A stretch of DNA of 64,000 bases from Pseudoalteromonas denitrificans DSM 6059 (GCF_900112265.1 NZ_FOLO01000008.1:1-64000), one strand, 5' to 3'. Positions 17,969-27,733 are shown, numbered from the stretch's first letter. Numbers and translations: made by a program. The notes: a model not told the origin generated them from the letters alone.

Positions 17969-19084
17969 ATGCTTAAACTGCACCGTATTCGTCAGTTGTT
18001 AGATGAAAAACCATATATTATTGCTTTAAGTATTAGTCTAGGTATATTACTTTGGATGTTATCAGGAAATTCTCATGCTCAAGATCCGCAGAGTAAAACA
18101 GATAAAAAAACTGAACTAGTTCCCCTGGCCAAAGTAAAAGTTGAAACATTACAGGCACAACAAATCTTTAAAACGCTGACGCTTTATGGAAAGTCAGAAC
18201 CAGATAAAATTTCAAAAATTAGTGCCAGAGAAGAAGGTGAAGTAAAAAATATTTTTGTCAAAGAAGGCCAGTTCGTTGAAAAAGGAACGGTTATCCTCAC
18301 TTTAGATCAGTCTGATTTAAATGAACGAATTATTTCAGCAAAATCTTTATTAGTACAAAGAAAATTAGAATATAAAGGGTTTGTTAAGCTAAAACAGCAA
18401 GGTTTACAAGATGAAGTCAAACTTTCTCAAAGCAAGGCACAGCTAGAACATGCTAAGTCAGATTTAGCCAGTCTAAAATTAAGTCTATCTCGTAGTGAAA
18501 TTAAAGCACCTTTTAGTGGCGTGATAAATCGTCGTTTAGTTGAAATCGGTGATTACCTAGGTCGTGGAGATCCTATTTTAGAACTAGCGGATTTAGACCC
18601 TTTAATTGTTCGTGCTGATGTTACACAGTCTGAAATTTTTGGCTTAAATTTAAATCAAGAAGTGAAAGCAACACTCATCAATAAAAAATCATATAAGGGA
18701 AATCTTAGGTATATCGCATCTGTAGCAGATGACAATACGAATACGTTTAGAATTGAAGCTCAGTTTGATAATCCAAGTATGAAAATTAGAGCTGGTTTTT
18801 CAACGCAATTAGATATTGATTTTGAAGCGATTAATGCAATTCATATTAGCCCTGCTTTTATGGCATTAGATCCTATGGGCAGTATAGGTGTTAAAACAAT
18901 TAATGATAAAAATGAAGTTGTGTTTTCACCTATCAATGTTGTTAAATCGACTGCTGATGGTATTTGGATGTCAGGTTTAGGTGATGAAGCGAATGTCATT
19001 ACTTTAGGACAAGGATTTGTGCGCATTGGTGATATTGTTGAGCCTGTTTTTTCTGCAGATGAAACCATAGCTAAACAAGATTAA
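17969..19084 (+). CDS. RND efflux periplasmic adaptor (membrane fusion protein)
   Basis: A 371-residue adaptor linking an RND pump to an outer-membrane channel. The ATG at 17969 follows GGAGAGAAGGG; an upstream TTG at 17948 is less likely. The N-terminal anchor is IIALSISLGILLWMLSGNS. The biotinyl-lipoyl halves are EGEVKNIFVKEGQFVEKGTV and IKAPFSGVINRRLVEIGDYL, flanking a short coiled-coil hairpin. A beta-barrel and C-terminal membrane-proximal domain follow. It is 28 bases upstream of the pump gene, so one operon. No TolC-like gene is adjacent. Substrates are unknown. Confidence 0.92.
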   Translation: MLKLHRIRQLLDEKPYIIALSISLGILLWMLSGNSHAQDPQSKTDKKTELVPLAKVKVETLQAQQIFKTLTLYGKSEPDKISKISAREEGEVKNIFVKEGQFVEKGTVILTLDQSDLNERIISAKSLLVQRKLEYKGFVKLKQQGLQDEVKLSQSKAQLEHAKSDLASLKLSLSRSEIKAPFSGVINRRLVEIGDYLGRGDPILELADLDPLIVRADVTQSEIFGLNLNQEVKATLINKKSYKGNLRYIASVADDNTNTFRIEAQFDNPSMKIRAGFSTQLDIDFEAINAIHISPAFMALDPMGSIGVKTINDKNEVVFSPINVVKSTADGIWMSGLGDEANVITLGQGFVRIGDIVEPVFSADETIAKQD

Positions 19085-19112
19085 GGTCGATTATTTAAAT
19101 GGAAATAATAAA

Positions 19113-22100
19113 ATGAAAACAATAATTGACGGTGCACTAAATCGAACCCGTACAGTTTTATCTATTTTTGTATTGCTTTTAATTGCCGGTTGGATGACTT
19201 ATCAAAGCATTCCAAAAGAAGCGAACCCTGATGTAAATATTCCTTTTATTTATGTATCTATTGTACATGATGGTATTTCTCCTGAAGATGCTGAAAGACT
19301 GCTTATTCGCCCTATGGAAGTGGAACTCAGGGCAATTCAGGGTGTTAAAGAAATGAAAGCAACTGCCAGTGAAGGGCATGCATCAATTACACTGGAATTT
19401 TTGGCTGGGTTAGATACTAAAGATTTATTAGCAGAAGTTAGAGATAAAGTATCACTTGCAAAAGCGAAACTACCAAGTGAGTCAGAAGAACCAGAAGTAC
19501 ATGAAGTGCTTATGGAAGACCAACAGCCAACAATTACACTGACTTTATCAGGTAACGTCCCTGAACGCGGGTTATTGACGATAGCCCGTAATCTGAAAGA
19601 CGATATAGAAGGCATATCCAGTGTAATGGAAGTGGATATTGGTGGTAATCGTGAGGACATGGTTGAAATTATTATTGATCCACTTCTTATGGTTTCATAT
19701 GGGTTAGACCAAACTGACATTTTTAATTTAGTAAGTAATAACAATAAATTAGTTGCAGCGGGTACTTTAGATACAGGTAAAGGGCGCTTTGCAATAAAAA
19801 TTCCCTCCGTATTCGAAGATATACAAGATGTTATGGAACAGCCTGTAAAAGTGGTTGGTGATAAAGTCGTTCGCTTTATGGATGTTGCTAATATTCGCCG
19901 TGCGTATAAAGACCCAAGCTCAATTGCACGTATAAATGGAGAGGCGGCTGTTGCATTAGAGGTTAAAAAGCGTAGTGGCGAAAATATTATCGATACAGTA
20001 AATGAAGTAAAGCGTATTGTCGAAAATGCAAAAATATTATGGCCTGATCATATAAAAGTAAACTATACAGCTGACAGTTCTAAAGATGTAAAAGATATGT
20101 TATCTGATTTGCAAAATAATGTAATGTCAGCTGTTTTACTCGTTGTTATAGTTATAATTGCTATCTTAGGTACACGTTCAGCATTTTTAGTGGGTGTTGC
20201 AATACCTGGATCATTTTTAACTGGAATTTTAGTTTTATCTTTATTTGGTTTTACTGTGAATATTGTTGTTTTATTTGCTCTTATCATGGCTGTTGGCATG
20301 TTAGTGGATGGTGCAATCGTTGTAACTGAGTTTGCTGATCGTATGATGAGTGAAGGCATGCATAGAAAGCAAGCTTATTCACTTGCGGCAAAACGCATGG
20401 CGTGGCCAATTATAGCTTCAACTGCAACAACTTTAGCTGCATTTGCACCACTTATTTTTTGGCCTGGTATGATGGGGGAATTTATGAAGTACCTACCTAT
20501 CACCCTAATAGCAACACTCACCGCGTCTTTAGTAATGGCTTTAATATTTGTACCTGCACTTGGAAGTTTAATGGGCAAAGTAAGGCCGCTTAAAGAGTCG
20601 CAAAAACAAGAGCTGCTAGCTGCTGAAGAAGGCGATGTAACACAAATGCATGGTTTTAGTGGTAAATATGTCAGAGTGCTTGATAAGGCCATTTCACGTC
20701 CATGGTGGGTATTGTTAGGTGCAATTATTATCTCTATTTTGGTTTTTGTAAGTTATGGTGCGTCTAAGTTAGGTGTTGAATTTTTCCCTGATGTTGAACC
20801 TAATGGTATAAATCTAAAAATACGCTCATTTGGTGATCTGTCTATTTATGAAAAAGACACGATAATGCAAGATGTTGAAGGTCGCATTTTATCTATAGAG
20901 GGTATAAAAACACTTTACTCACGAACAGGGGGTAAAGACTTAGTGGGAACGATTCGTCTTAATTTGAAAGATTGGGATCAAAGACTTCCCGCAGATCAAA
21001 TTATAGAAAAAGTGGTATCACTTACTGGCAATATTGCAGGCGTTGAAGTTGAATTACGTAAAGATGAAAATGGTCCCGGTGGCGGAAAAGATTTATCAAT
21101 TGAGTTAAGTTCCAAGTATCCGGATGCATTAAATAATGAAGCCAGAAGAATTCGTCAAGCAATTGAAGCTGATGGTTCATTTATGAATATAGATGATACA
21201 GCTTCGAAGCAAGGTATTGAATGGCAGCTTAAAATTGATCGTAGCAATGCTGCGCGATTTGGTGCAGATGCAACCATGTTAGGCGCAAATGTTCAAATGA
21301 TCACCAATGGTTTAAAGCTGGGAGAATATCGCCCTGATGATGTTGATGATGAAATTGATATTCGAGTGCGTTTTCCACATGAAAAACGAGACTTAGGGCG
21401 TATTGAAACACTTAGAATTAAAACGATGCATGGTCAAATTCCAGTATCCCATTTTGTTGAAAAAGTTGCAGTGCCTAAGGTTGATACTATTCGAAGAGTA
21501 GATAGCCATAGGGTTGTAACTGTTAATGCTGATTTGAAAGCTGGTAAGATTTTGAATTTAGTTTTAAAACCCTTAGAGAAAAAGTTAAAAGAGCAAGGCA
21601 TGGATCCTAGAGTAAAACTCAAAATACGTGGAGAAAATGAAGAGCAAGGAGAGTCAGAGGTATTTTTGAAAAATGCACTTATGGTTGCTTTGTTTGTTAT
21701 GGGGTTAATTTTAGTCACTCAGTTTAATAGTTTTTATCAGGCTTTTTTAATTTTAAGTGCTGTACTGTTTTCAACGGTAGGTGTGTTTTTAGGTTTGTTA
21801 ATTTTACAACAACCCTTTGGCATAGTGATGTCGGGAATAGGGGTTATCGCGTTAGCGGGTATTGTTGTTAATAACAATATAGTACTCATAGATACATACA
21901 ATGTGCTTAGAGCACAAGGTATGGCTGCTCAAGAGGCTATTTTAAGAACAGGAGCACAAAGGTTAAGACCTGTACTGTTAACAACTGTTACAACGATACT
22001 GGGCTTAATGCCTATGGTATTACAAGTTAATATTGATTTCTTTAATCGGGAGGTGGCAATTGGTGCGCCATCAACTCAGTGGTGGGTACAACTTTCAACT

Positions 22101-22217
22101 GCCGTTGCTGGAGGGTTAACTTTTGCAACCGTGTTAACTTTGGTGCTGACACCTTGTTTATTGATGATAAGAGCACGTAGACAAGAAAATAAAGTATTGC
22201 ACAAAGTCAAAGTCTAG
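19113..22217 (+). CDS. RND efflux pump inner-membrane transporter
   Basis: A 1034-residue pump of the HAE1/AcrB-like superfamily, full length, with 12 expected helices and two large periplasmic domains. The N-terminus IPKEANPDVNIPFIYVSI and helix 4 AVGMLVDGAIVVTEF are typical of a subgroup with one aspartate where AcrB has two. In helix 10, GIVVNNNIVLIDTYN has Asn at the AcrB Lys940 position. These changes are characteristic of a distinct RND branch, so drug specificity should not be assumed from AcrB. GGAAATAATAAA precedes the ATG. It forms an operon with the adaptor. Confidence 0.94.
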   Translation: MKTIIDGALNRTRTVLSIFVLLLIAGWMTYQSIPKEANPDVNIPFIYVSIVHDGISPEDAERLLIRPMEVELRAIQGVKEMKATASEGHASITLEFLAGLDTKDLLAEVRDKVSLAKAKLPSESEEPEVHEVLMEDQQPTITLTLSGNVPERGLLTIARNLKDDIEGISSVMEVDIGGNREDMVEIIIDPLLMVSYGLDQTDIFNLVSNNNKLVAAGTLDTGKGRFAIKIPSVFEDIQDVMEQPVKVVGDKVVRFMDVANIRRAYKDPSSIARINGEAAVALEVKKRSGENIIDTVNEVKRIVENAKILWPDHIKVNYTADSSKDVKDMLSDLQNNVMSAVLLVVIVIIAILGTRSAFLVGVAIPGSFLTGILVLSLFGFTVNIVVLFALIMAVGMLVDGAIVVTEFADRMMSEGMHRKQAYSLAAKRMAWPIIASTATTLAAFAPLIFWPGMMGEFMKYLPITLIATLTASLVMALIFVPALGSLMGKVRPLKESQKQELLAAEEGDVTQMHGFSGKYVRVLDKAISRPWWVLLGAIIISILVFVSYGASKLGVEFFPDVEPNGINLKIRSFGDLSIYEKDTIMQDVEGRILSIEGIKTLYSRTGGKDLVGTIRLNLKDWDQRLPADQIIEKVVSLTGNIAGVEVELRKDENGPGGGKDLSIELSSKYPDALNNEARRIRQAIEADGSFMNIDDTASKQGIEWQLKIDRSNAARFGADATMLGANVQMITNGLKLGEYRPDDVDDEIDIRVRFPHEKRDLGRIETLRIKTMHGQIPVSHFVEKVAVPKVDTIRRVDSHRVVTVNADLKAGKILNLVLKPLEKKLKEQGMDPRVKLKIRGENEEQGESEVFLKNALMVALFVMGLILVTQFNSFYQAFLILSAVLFSTVGVFLGLLILQQPFGIVMSGIGVIALAGIVVNNNIVLIDTYNVLRAQGMAAQEAILRTGAQRLRPVLLTTVTTILGLMPMVLQVNIDFFNREVAIGAPSTQWWVQLSTAVAGGLTFATVLTLVLTPCLLMIRARRQENKVLHKVKV

Positions 22218-22229
22218 ATAGGTACGTTT

Positions 22230-22260
22230 CAGTAAAGTCATTTATTATGTGGCTTTACTG
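22230..22260 (+). terminator. Hairpin after the RND operon
   Basis: An 11-pair stem (cagtaaagtca / tggctttactg, one G-T wobble) with a nine-base loop, starting 13 bases after the pump stop codon. The U-tract is weak (atttgtaac). Its right arm contains the stop codon of the small leftward membrane protein gene, so the two converging transcripts share this end. Confidence 0.55.
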
Positions 22261-22428
22261 ATTTGTAACAAAAATCATTAATGTAAAAAAGCTCAATATA
22301 AAACCGCTTAATCCAAGTATATACAAAAATCCTTTTTGGCCTTGTTTAATACTTAGGTTATTTTGTTTAAGAAAAAAATACCAAGCAAAACATAAAAAAA
22401 TAGGCAGTAGAAACATTAGTCTTATCAT
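22255..22428 (-). CDS. Small two-helix membrane protein
   Basis: A 57-residue frame found by reading the reverse strand. It starts with ATG at 22428 (MIRLMFLLPIFLCFAWYFFL) and ends ...LSFFTLMIFVTNQ. Two hydrophobic helices (about residues 4-20 and 34-54) flank a short loop with KQGQKGF. The pattern (helix, LSIKQGQKGF, helix) resembles short uncharacterised inner-membrane proteins I have seen in Vibrio and Pseudoalteromonas. No strong ribosome-binding site. Function unknown. That such a short AT-rich frame codes for a coherent two-helix hairpin with a charged loop argues for a real gene. Confidence 0.6.
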   Translation of the reverse strand: MIRLMFLLPIFLCFAWYFFLKQNNLSIKQGQKGFLYILGLSGFILSFFTLMIFVTNQ

Positions 22429-22784
22429 ATTTTACAAATTATCACTTCGTTTAATTCATTTGGTTATGAGTATAACAGCAGAAAAATAAAAGTCAGTTTT
22501 ATGTTAAAGCTGTGTGTGAATGTAAATTTTATTGAATTTGATGTTATAGAAGGAAATAAAAGGTTAATATTTGCAACTTAGTAACATCAAAGTAATAATA
22601 AAAACCTATATTAGGTAATTTTGCTAAAAACGGCTATACCTAATATAGGGCTTTATGCTTTAATAGGCTCAAATTAGTTTTTATGCTCTAGAATCTTATT
22701 TTTTAGAAATTAATGATTGATTTTATGGGGAGGGGCACTCCCATTTATTTTAATATAAAAAAACATCGAGTAGGAGATGGTTTT
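22429..22784. other. Intergenic region before the XRE regulator
   Basis: About 350 AT-rich bases. The main structure is an inverted repeat at 22605-22649. In-frame codons upstream of 22785 (from 22713) extend the regulator gene, but without a ribosome-binding site; they are taken as leader. Confidence 0.5.
22605..22649 (+). repeat. Inverted repeat in the XRE regulator leader
   Basis: Perfect 13-base arms, cctatattaggta and tacctaatatagg, are separated by 19 bases. It lies ~135 bases upstream of the regulator's ATG. It could be an operator read by the adjacent repressor-like protein or an mRNA leader hairpin. There is no T-run directly after the stem. Confidence 0.6.
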
Positions 22785-23024
22785 ATGATGGGAAAAACAG
22801 TTTCATCTGACGAAAACAGCAGATTAACAACTTGGCTTAAAGAGAAGCGTCAAGAAAAGGGCCATACAATGAGAAGTCTTGCACAAATTATTGGCACACC
22901 ACACTCATTTATTGGTAAAATTGAAAACCAAGAACGTCGCCTAGACGTTGTAGAGTTTGTTCGTTATTGTAATGCACTTGAAGTTGATCCAACTGAAGGT
23001 CTAGCATTATTGGAAGCTGAATAG
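22785..23024 (+). CDS. Small XRE-type helix-turn-helix regulator
   Basis: A 79-residue DNA-binding protein consisting almost wholly of a Cro/CI-type HTH: LTTWLKEKRQEKGHTMRSLA, then PHSFIGKIENQERRLDVVEF. The start at 22785 follows GTAGGAGATGGTTTT; a longer frame from 22713 lacks a site. It is isolated from phage genes or toxins, so it is probably a chromosomal regulator rather than an antitoxin. Targets are unknown. Confidence 0.82.
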   Translation: MMGKTVSSDENSRLTTWLKEKRQEKGHTMRSLAQIIGTPHSFIGKIENQERRLDVVEFVRYCNALEVDPTEGLALLEAE

Positions 23025-23129
23025 TTTTCATTCTGAGTAATTTAAAATATTTAAATTACTCAATATAATTTAAAATGCAAGGAGGCGTTTTATTGTTTAT
23101 TTAAGCCTCTTTTCTTTTACTTATTTTGT

Positions 23130-24518
23130 CTACTTTACACTTTCTTTATTATGAAAGTTTGCCTCTAAACGATATAAATGATGTCTGATCAAATATAAAA
23201 ATACCAATGATGGAATTACCATTACAGCCGTTAATACAAAAAATAATGCCCAATTTCCATTTAGCCAATCTACCAAAATGCCACTTGAAGAAGAAAGTAA
23301 GGTTCTTGAGAAATTCCCTAACGAAGCAAGAAGTGCATATTGAGCTGCCGTAAAACTGCGATCACATAACATAGATAAAAATGCCACCATAGCAACAAGT
23401 GACCATGCTTGAGTAAAGCCATCAACAACAACTGTTAATGCATACATCCATTCAACAGGGCCTATCATTGCAATGACTGCAAATAACAAGTTAGAGGCAG
23501 CCATAGCGATTCCACTAATAAATAATCCCTTTACGATGCCGTACTTATGGTTAAACAAGCTGCCCAAAAACGCAAAAATAATGGTTATGACGCCTGTGCC
23601 AAATTTAGAGTACATGCCAATTTGTGTATTAGTGAATCCAACTTCTTTATAAAATACAATAGACATTCTACCTAAAAATGCCTCACCTGCTTTGAATAGG
23701 AAAATAAAAGCAAGTAATGCAAGTGCTGTTTTAACACCATTACGTTTAAAAAATTCAGAAAAAGGTGCAATAAGTGTGACTAATAACCAGCTGGTAATTT
23801 TAGAGATAAATGCATTTTTATTATGACTAAATAAAGTATTTTGATAGTGAGTTTCAAGTTCTGATTGTTTCTTTTCGCGATTTGACTCTGGTTCCTTTAC
23901 CCAAAAAACACATAAACTCAAACATGCCATCATAAATGCTAATACAAGATATATATTATTCCAATTCCAGCCAGGTAAATCAGCAAAAAAGAACGGCACA
24001 GTGCCTAATAAGGCATAACCTGACCACCACCCTGAGGTGGCCATTGCAGCCGCAGCTGTTGCTTTATGGCTTTCATTTTCGGCTAACGTATCGATACGAA
24101 AGGCATCAATAGAAATATCTTGGGTTGCAGATGCAATTGCAATAATAATAGATAAAATAGCAGCAAGTTTAAGGTTTGTGCTGATATCGACAGTTGATAA
24201 TAAAAAAGTGGTTATGATAATAAAAAATTGTGTAAACAAGATCCAACTTCGACGTAGACCAAATAATTTATTCAAAAAAGGCAGTTTTATCCTATCAATT
24301 AAAGGCGACCATAAAAAATTAATGGAGTAGGCACCAAATACTAAACCGAACAGGCCTATAGTACTGCGAGATAAGCCTTCGTCTTTTAACCAAGCTGACA
24401 TTACAGAGCCAATTAAAACCCAGGGAAAACCACTGGCCATGCCAAAAATGAAAATACTGATCAAACGTTTATCTTTGAAATAACTAAAATATTCTTTCAT
24501 TGATATATCAGTGGTCAT
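23130..24518 (-). CDS. ampG: Muropeptide transporter AmpG (MFS)
   Basis: A 462-residue major-facilitator protein importing GlcNAc-anhydro-muropeptides for cell-wall recycling. The AmpG-typical start is FGMASGFPWVLIGSVMSAWL, followed by GLFGLVFGAYSINFLWSPLI and ASATQDISIDAFRID. Twelve to fourteen hydrophobic helices are evident. It is last in a leftward set with a cyclophilin and yajG, matching the ampG-yajG-bolA neighbourhood of E. coli with bolA displaced to 27.7 kb. Confidence 0.93.
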   Translation of the reverse strand: MTTDISMKEYFSYFKDKRLISIFIFGMASGFPWVLIGSVMSAWLKDEGLSRSTIGLFGLVFGAYSINFLWSPLIDRIKLPFLNKLFGLRRSWILFTQFFIIITTFLLSTVDISTNLKLAAILSIIIAIASATQDISIDAFRIDTLAENESHKATAAAAMATSGWWSGYALLGTVPFFFADLPGWNWNNIYLVLAFMMACLSLCVFWVKEPESNREKKQSELETHYQNTLFSHNKNAFISKITSWLLVTLIAPFSEFFKRNGVKTALALLAFIFLFKAGEAFLGRMSIVFYKEVGFTNTQIGMYSKFGTGVITIIFAFLGSLFNHKYGIVKGLFISGIAMAASNLLFAVIAMIGPVEWMYALTVVVDGFTQAWSLVAMVAFLSMLCDRSFTAAQYALLASLGNFSRTLLSSSSGILVDWLNGNWALFFVLTAVMVIPSLVFLYLIRHHLYRLEANFHNKESVK

Positions 24519-24601
24519 ATTTGGCTCTTTAGTTTTTATTATTCATATGCAAATAAATCCCGCTTAATTAGATTCGAGATTTAGCGTGTGCGATGTATGC
24601 G

Positions 24602-25234
24602 CTATAGTTTCTCTTCAGGGAGTACTTTAATGCCATAGATAAGGACTGGTTTAACAGGCACAAAGTCGTAACCAATTTTCTCGTTATAACCCGTTTTGAC
24701 TTGCATGATTTTATCTAAGGTTTCATATCCTTCGGATACGCTTCCAAATACAGCAAACCCCCAATCTTTACCTGGATTTAAATGTGTATTGTCTTCCATG
24801 TTAAAAAAGAACTGGCGGTCACCTGAATGAGGTTTTCTATCTTGATAGGCCATGGAAATTGAGTACATTTCATTTTTAAGACCATTACCACTTTCATTAA
24901 AAATAGGCTTAATTGTATGCATGCCATCATGATCTTTATCATAACCGCCACCTTGAATAACAAAGTCTCGCTCATTTTCTTCATCGCGTTCAACTCGATG
25001 AAAAATAGAGCCTTTATAATCTCCATTAGCGACATAAGTTAAAAAGTTATTAACAGTTATTGGCGCTCTAGATCTGTCTAACTCAACGATAATATTGCCA
25101 TGACTTGTTTGAAATTCTACTTTAGGAAACAAGTTGTTTTTTTGAACAAACTTACCATCGGCTGCACTAAATGCAGATGATGAAAAAATAAAACATATCG
25201 TTAATACAAGCACTCTCATTAAAAATTGTGTCAT
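24602..25234 (-). CDS. Secreted cyclophilin-type peptidyl-prolyl isomerase
   Basis: A 210-residue exported PPIase. The signal peptide (LVLTICFIFSSSAFSA) is followed by a cyclophilin core: VEFQTSHGNIIVELDRSRAP, then YKGSIFHRVERD, FVIQGGGYD and FFFNMEDNTHLNP. It catalyses prolyl cis-trans isomerisation of periplasmic proteins. AAGGAAAATCA precedes the ATG. It sits nine bases after yajG and 84 before ampG, so probably one operon. Confidence 0.93.
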   Translation of the reverse strand: MTQFLMRVLVLTICFIFSSSAFSAADGKFVQKNNLFPKVEFQTSHGNIIVELDRSRAPITVNNFLTYVANGDYKGSIFHRVERDEENERDFVIQGGGYDKDHDGMHTIKPIFNESGNGLKNEMYSISMAYQDRKPHSGDRQFFFNMEDNTHLNPGKDWGFAVFGSVSEGYETLDKIMQVKTGYNEKIGYDFVPVKPVLIYGIKVLPEEKL

Positions 25235-25243
25235 TGATTTTCC

Positions 25244-25795
25244 TTAACCTTGTAAAAATGTTTGTAACTCAGCGTCATTTACAATACGAGATATCATTTG
25301 TTCTAATAATGAATTAAGTTGACCTTCAACCTTCGCTTTATCAAAAATAAGGGGTCCTTCATTAGTTTGGCTGCCATTATAGTATTTATTAAAATTTCGA
25401 TTTCCTTTACTGAGCCTTATTTCAAGCTCAATTATGCCTTCACTACGGTATTTTAATGTTTGTTGCTCAACAATGACTTCAAGTTGATGAATATGTAAAG
25501 ACATTTTGTTTTTTGATGATACATTAATACTAACATCACCTTTTTCTAAAGCATTTGATAGTGCAAAATTTAATGATTGTGCTAAATCATTACTACTAAC
25601 TTCTGTCACTTTTTTATCATTTAAAATACGTAATGCAGTTGGTGTTTCACGCACATCTTTAACTGACAAGGCTATATTCTGAGCCAGTTTTAGCTTGGCA
25701 GGATCTGTATAATTAGGTGAAATAATAATTTTTTCAGGTACTGTTTGGCATGCTGTTAATACCAAAGTACAAAAAAATAAAGCAATTTTTTTCAT
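25244..25795 (-). CDS. yajG: YajG-family lipoprotein
   Basis: A 183-residue predicted lipoprotein with a lipobox (LVLTAC, Cys16) and the family opening IIISPNYTDPAKLKLAQNIA. YajG is a conserved outer-membrane-associated lipoprotein of unknown function next to ampG in enterobacteria. The same order here supports the call. GGAAAATT precedes the ATG. Confidence 0.9.
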   Translation of the reverse strand: MKKIALFFCTLVLTACQTVPEKIIISPNYTDPAKLKLAQNIALSVKDVRETPTALRILNDKKVTEVSSNDLAQSLNFALSNALEKGDVSINVSSKNKMSLHIHQLEVIVEQQTLKYRSEGIIELEIRLSKGNRNFNKYYNGSQTNEGPLIFDKAKVEGQLNSLLEQMISRIVNDAELQTFLQG

Positions 25796-25810
25796 AATTT
25801 TCCTATGATT

Positions 25811-26956
25811 TTATTTATCTTCTTTAGTTGAGCTAAGTACAACAAACCTGCTGTTAGAGCCAAGTAACTTACAGTTACCAAATATACGTTCTAACTTACC
25901 ATGATAATCTAAATGCCGATTACCTATAATGCGTAATTCGCCACCGGTTCTTAATACACGACGGGCATCTATAAACATTTGCCATGCAATATGATCTGTT
26001 ACGGCTTGTTGTTGATGAAAAGGAGGGTTACATAATACGATGTCTTGGCTTTCGCTTTCAAAACCTGTCATGCAATCGTTTTGCATAAATGTACACTGGT
26101 CTAGTTTATCACCAAGGTTTTGCTGAATGTTTAATCCTGCTGAGTTAATAGCCATATCAGATTCATCAACAAATGTAATGTTTGAATTTGGGCATTTTGT
26201 AAGAGTTGTTAAACCAATGACACCATTGCCACAACCCAAATCAACGATATTTTTAATTTTTTTTGTTTGAGGCAAAAAATTCATGAAAAATCGAGCGCCA
26301 ATATCTAATGAATCACGAGAAAAAACATTAGCATGATTATTGATAATAAAATCGGTATTTTTTAATTCCCATTTTATTGGGTCTGGTGTTTGTTGTGCTT
26401 GCTTCTCAAAACTTGCAAATACTAAACGTGATTTCTTAACCGCTAATGAGGTTTTAGTTTCTCCTATATATTTTTCAAATGTTTTAGAAGTTGAATTGTG
26501 AATATCTTTCGTTTTACCGGCTCCTATCACTAAGGTGCCTGGTTTTAATATTTGACTTAATTTTGCTAATTGGTGTGTTAATAAGCCATTATTTTTTGGA
26601 ATTTTAATTAAAACTAAATCAACCTCACCTGAAGGCAAATCAAAGCACGTTAATAAATCTAAATTATTTGCAGAAAGTTTGTTTTGCTCAATATTATAAC
26701 GCGCAGCTTCATGAGCGATATAAGAGTCACTGATAAGGGCATTGGCTTTATCATTAAAATAACAACTTAAAGCACCAAAACTATCATTAATGATAACAAT
26801 GTTTTTTAAGTCACTATGATGCTCTTCCACATAATTTATTAAATATTCATCGGCAGAATCCCAAGCTTGTAGGCTTCTTGTTTTTTGTTCAAGTGGAAAT
26901 CTTGCTAATAAAAATGACTTATTACCTAGAATTGCTTGTATTGACTCTTGTATCAT
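25811..26956 (-). CDS. rlmG: 23S rRNA (guanine1835-N2)-methyltransferase
   Basis: A 381-residue SAM-dependent rRNA methyltransferase. The N-terminal half is a degenerate methyltransferase-like domain with the RlmG-typical LQAWDSADEYLINYVEEH. The catalytic half has motif I VDLGCGNGVIGLTTL and the amino-methylation motif IVLCNPPFHQQQAVTD. This length and the DSADEYL motif distinguish it from RsmC. Its stop is 15 bases from yajG, so it may head the yajG-ampG operon. It is divergent from the alkB-like gene. Confidence 0.94.
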   Translation of the reverse strand: MIQESIQAILGNKSFLLARFPLEQKTRSLQAWDSADEYLINYVEEHHSDLKNIVIINDSFGALSCYFNDKANALISDSYIAHEAARYNIEQNKLSANNLDLLTCFDLPSGEVDLVLIKIPKNNGLLTHQLAKLSQILKPGTLVIGAGKTKDIHNSTSKTFEKYIGETKTSLAVKKSRLVFASFEKQAQQTPDPIKWELKNTDFIINNHANVFSRDSLDIGARFFMNFLPQTKKIKNIVDLGCGNGVIGLTTLTKCPNSNITFVDESDMAINSAGLNIQQNLGDKLDQCTFMQNDCMTGFESESQDIVLCNPPFHQQQAVTDHIAWQMFIDARRVLRTGGELRIIGNRHLDYHGKLERIFGNCKLLGSNSRFVVLSSTKEDK

Positions 26957-27005
26957 TCGTGATATACCAATCTAATTCGTTTTAATTGCATTATTTGATT
27001 TTACC

Positions 27006-27614
27006 ATGCCTTTATTTAATTGTTCACCTGATTTACCCAACTGCTTTAATTATTATGCTAATTGCTTCAGTGAAGATAAAGCAAATGCATTATTTGATTA
27101 TTTAATTAATGAAATGAGTTGGCAGCAGCCTAAAATAAATATGTTTGGTAAAAAAATATTGATCCCCCGAAAGCAAGTTTATATGGCCGACGAAGATAAT
27201 CTTTATGCTTATTCGGGAGCGGTTTTAAAGATCGAGCCTTGGGATCCAATTTTAAAAAAAATATCAAATAGGTTATCTAAGCAGTTTTCGATACCATTTA
27301 ATTCAGTATTAATTAACTGGTATCGAGATGGTAACGATAGTATTGCTTGGCACGCCGATGATGAATATGAGCTAGGGATTAACCCGGTAATCGCGTCTAT
27401 CTCACTTGGAGATGCAAGAAAAGTTAAAGTGAGAGACAATAAAACAAAACAAGTCTTTGAACACTTATTACAAAATGGCAGTTGCTTATTGATGCAAGAG
27501 GAGAGTCAAAAAAAATATCAGCACTGTATTCCAAAGATAGCTCCAACAAAACAAACTGATATATTAAGAGGGAGAATAAACCTTACATTTAGGTATATTC
27601 ATCAAGGTTTTTAA
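27006..27614 (+). CDS. AlkB-family 2-oxoglutarate/Fe(II) dioxygenase
   Basis: A 202-residue oxidative demethylase-like protein, probably repairing alkylated bases. The iron ligands are seen as H-x-D in DSIAWHADDEYELG and the distal His in KKYQHCIPK. The 2-oxoglutarate arginines are in ILRGRINLTFRYI. The conserved substrate segment NSVLINWYRDGNDSIAWH fits the AlkB2/ALKBH2-like branch rather than classical E. coli AlkB. It is divergent from rlmG, sharing a 50-base promoter gap. Confidence 0.92.
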   Translation: MPLFNCSPDLPNCFNYYANCFSEDKANALFDYLINEMSWQQPKINMFGKKILIPRKQVYMADEDNLYAYSGAVLKIEPWDPILKKISNRLSKQFSIPFNSVLINWYRDGNDSIAWHADDEYELGINPVIASISLGDARKVKVRDNKTKQVFEHLLQNGSCLLMQEESQKKYQHCIPKIAPTKQTDILRGRINLTFRYIHQGF

Positions 27615-27733
27615 AATAAAATAATCTTTATTTATCTCTCAGTAACTTGGATTTTAATCTTAGTTTTTATTATTTCTATAATCGTATTTCAAGCTAAAGT
27701 TTCTTTTATAGCTTTTTATTTAAGGTTTTATAT

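Noticed and set aside
19113..22217. Several long reverse-strand open frames across the RND pump gene
   Set aside because: Typical antisense shadows of a long conserved gene; no starts or families.
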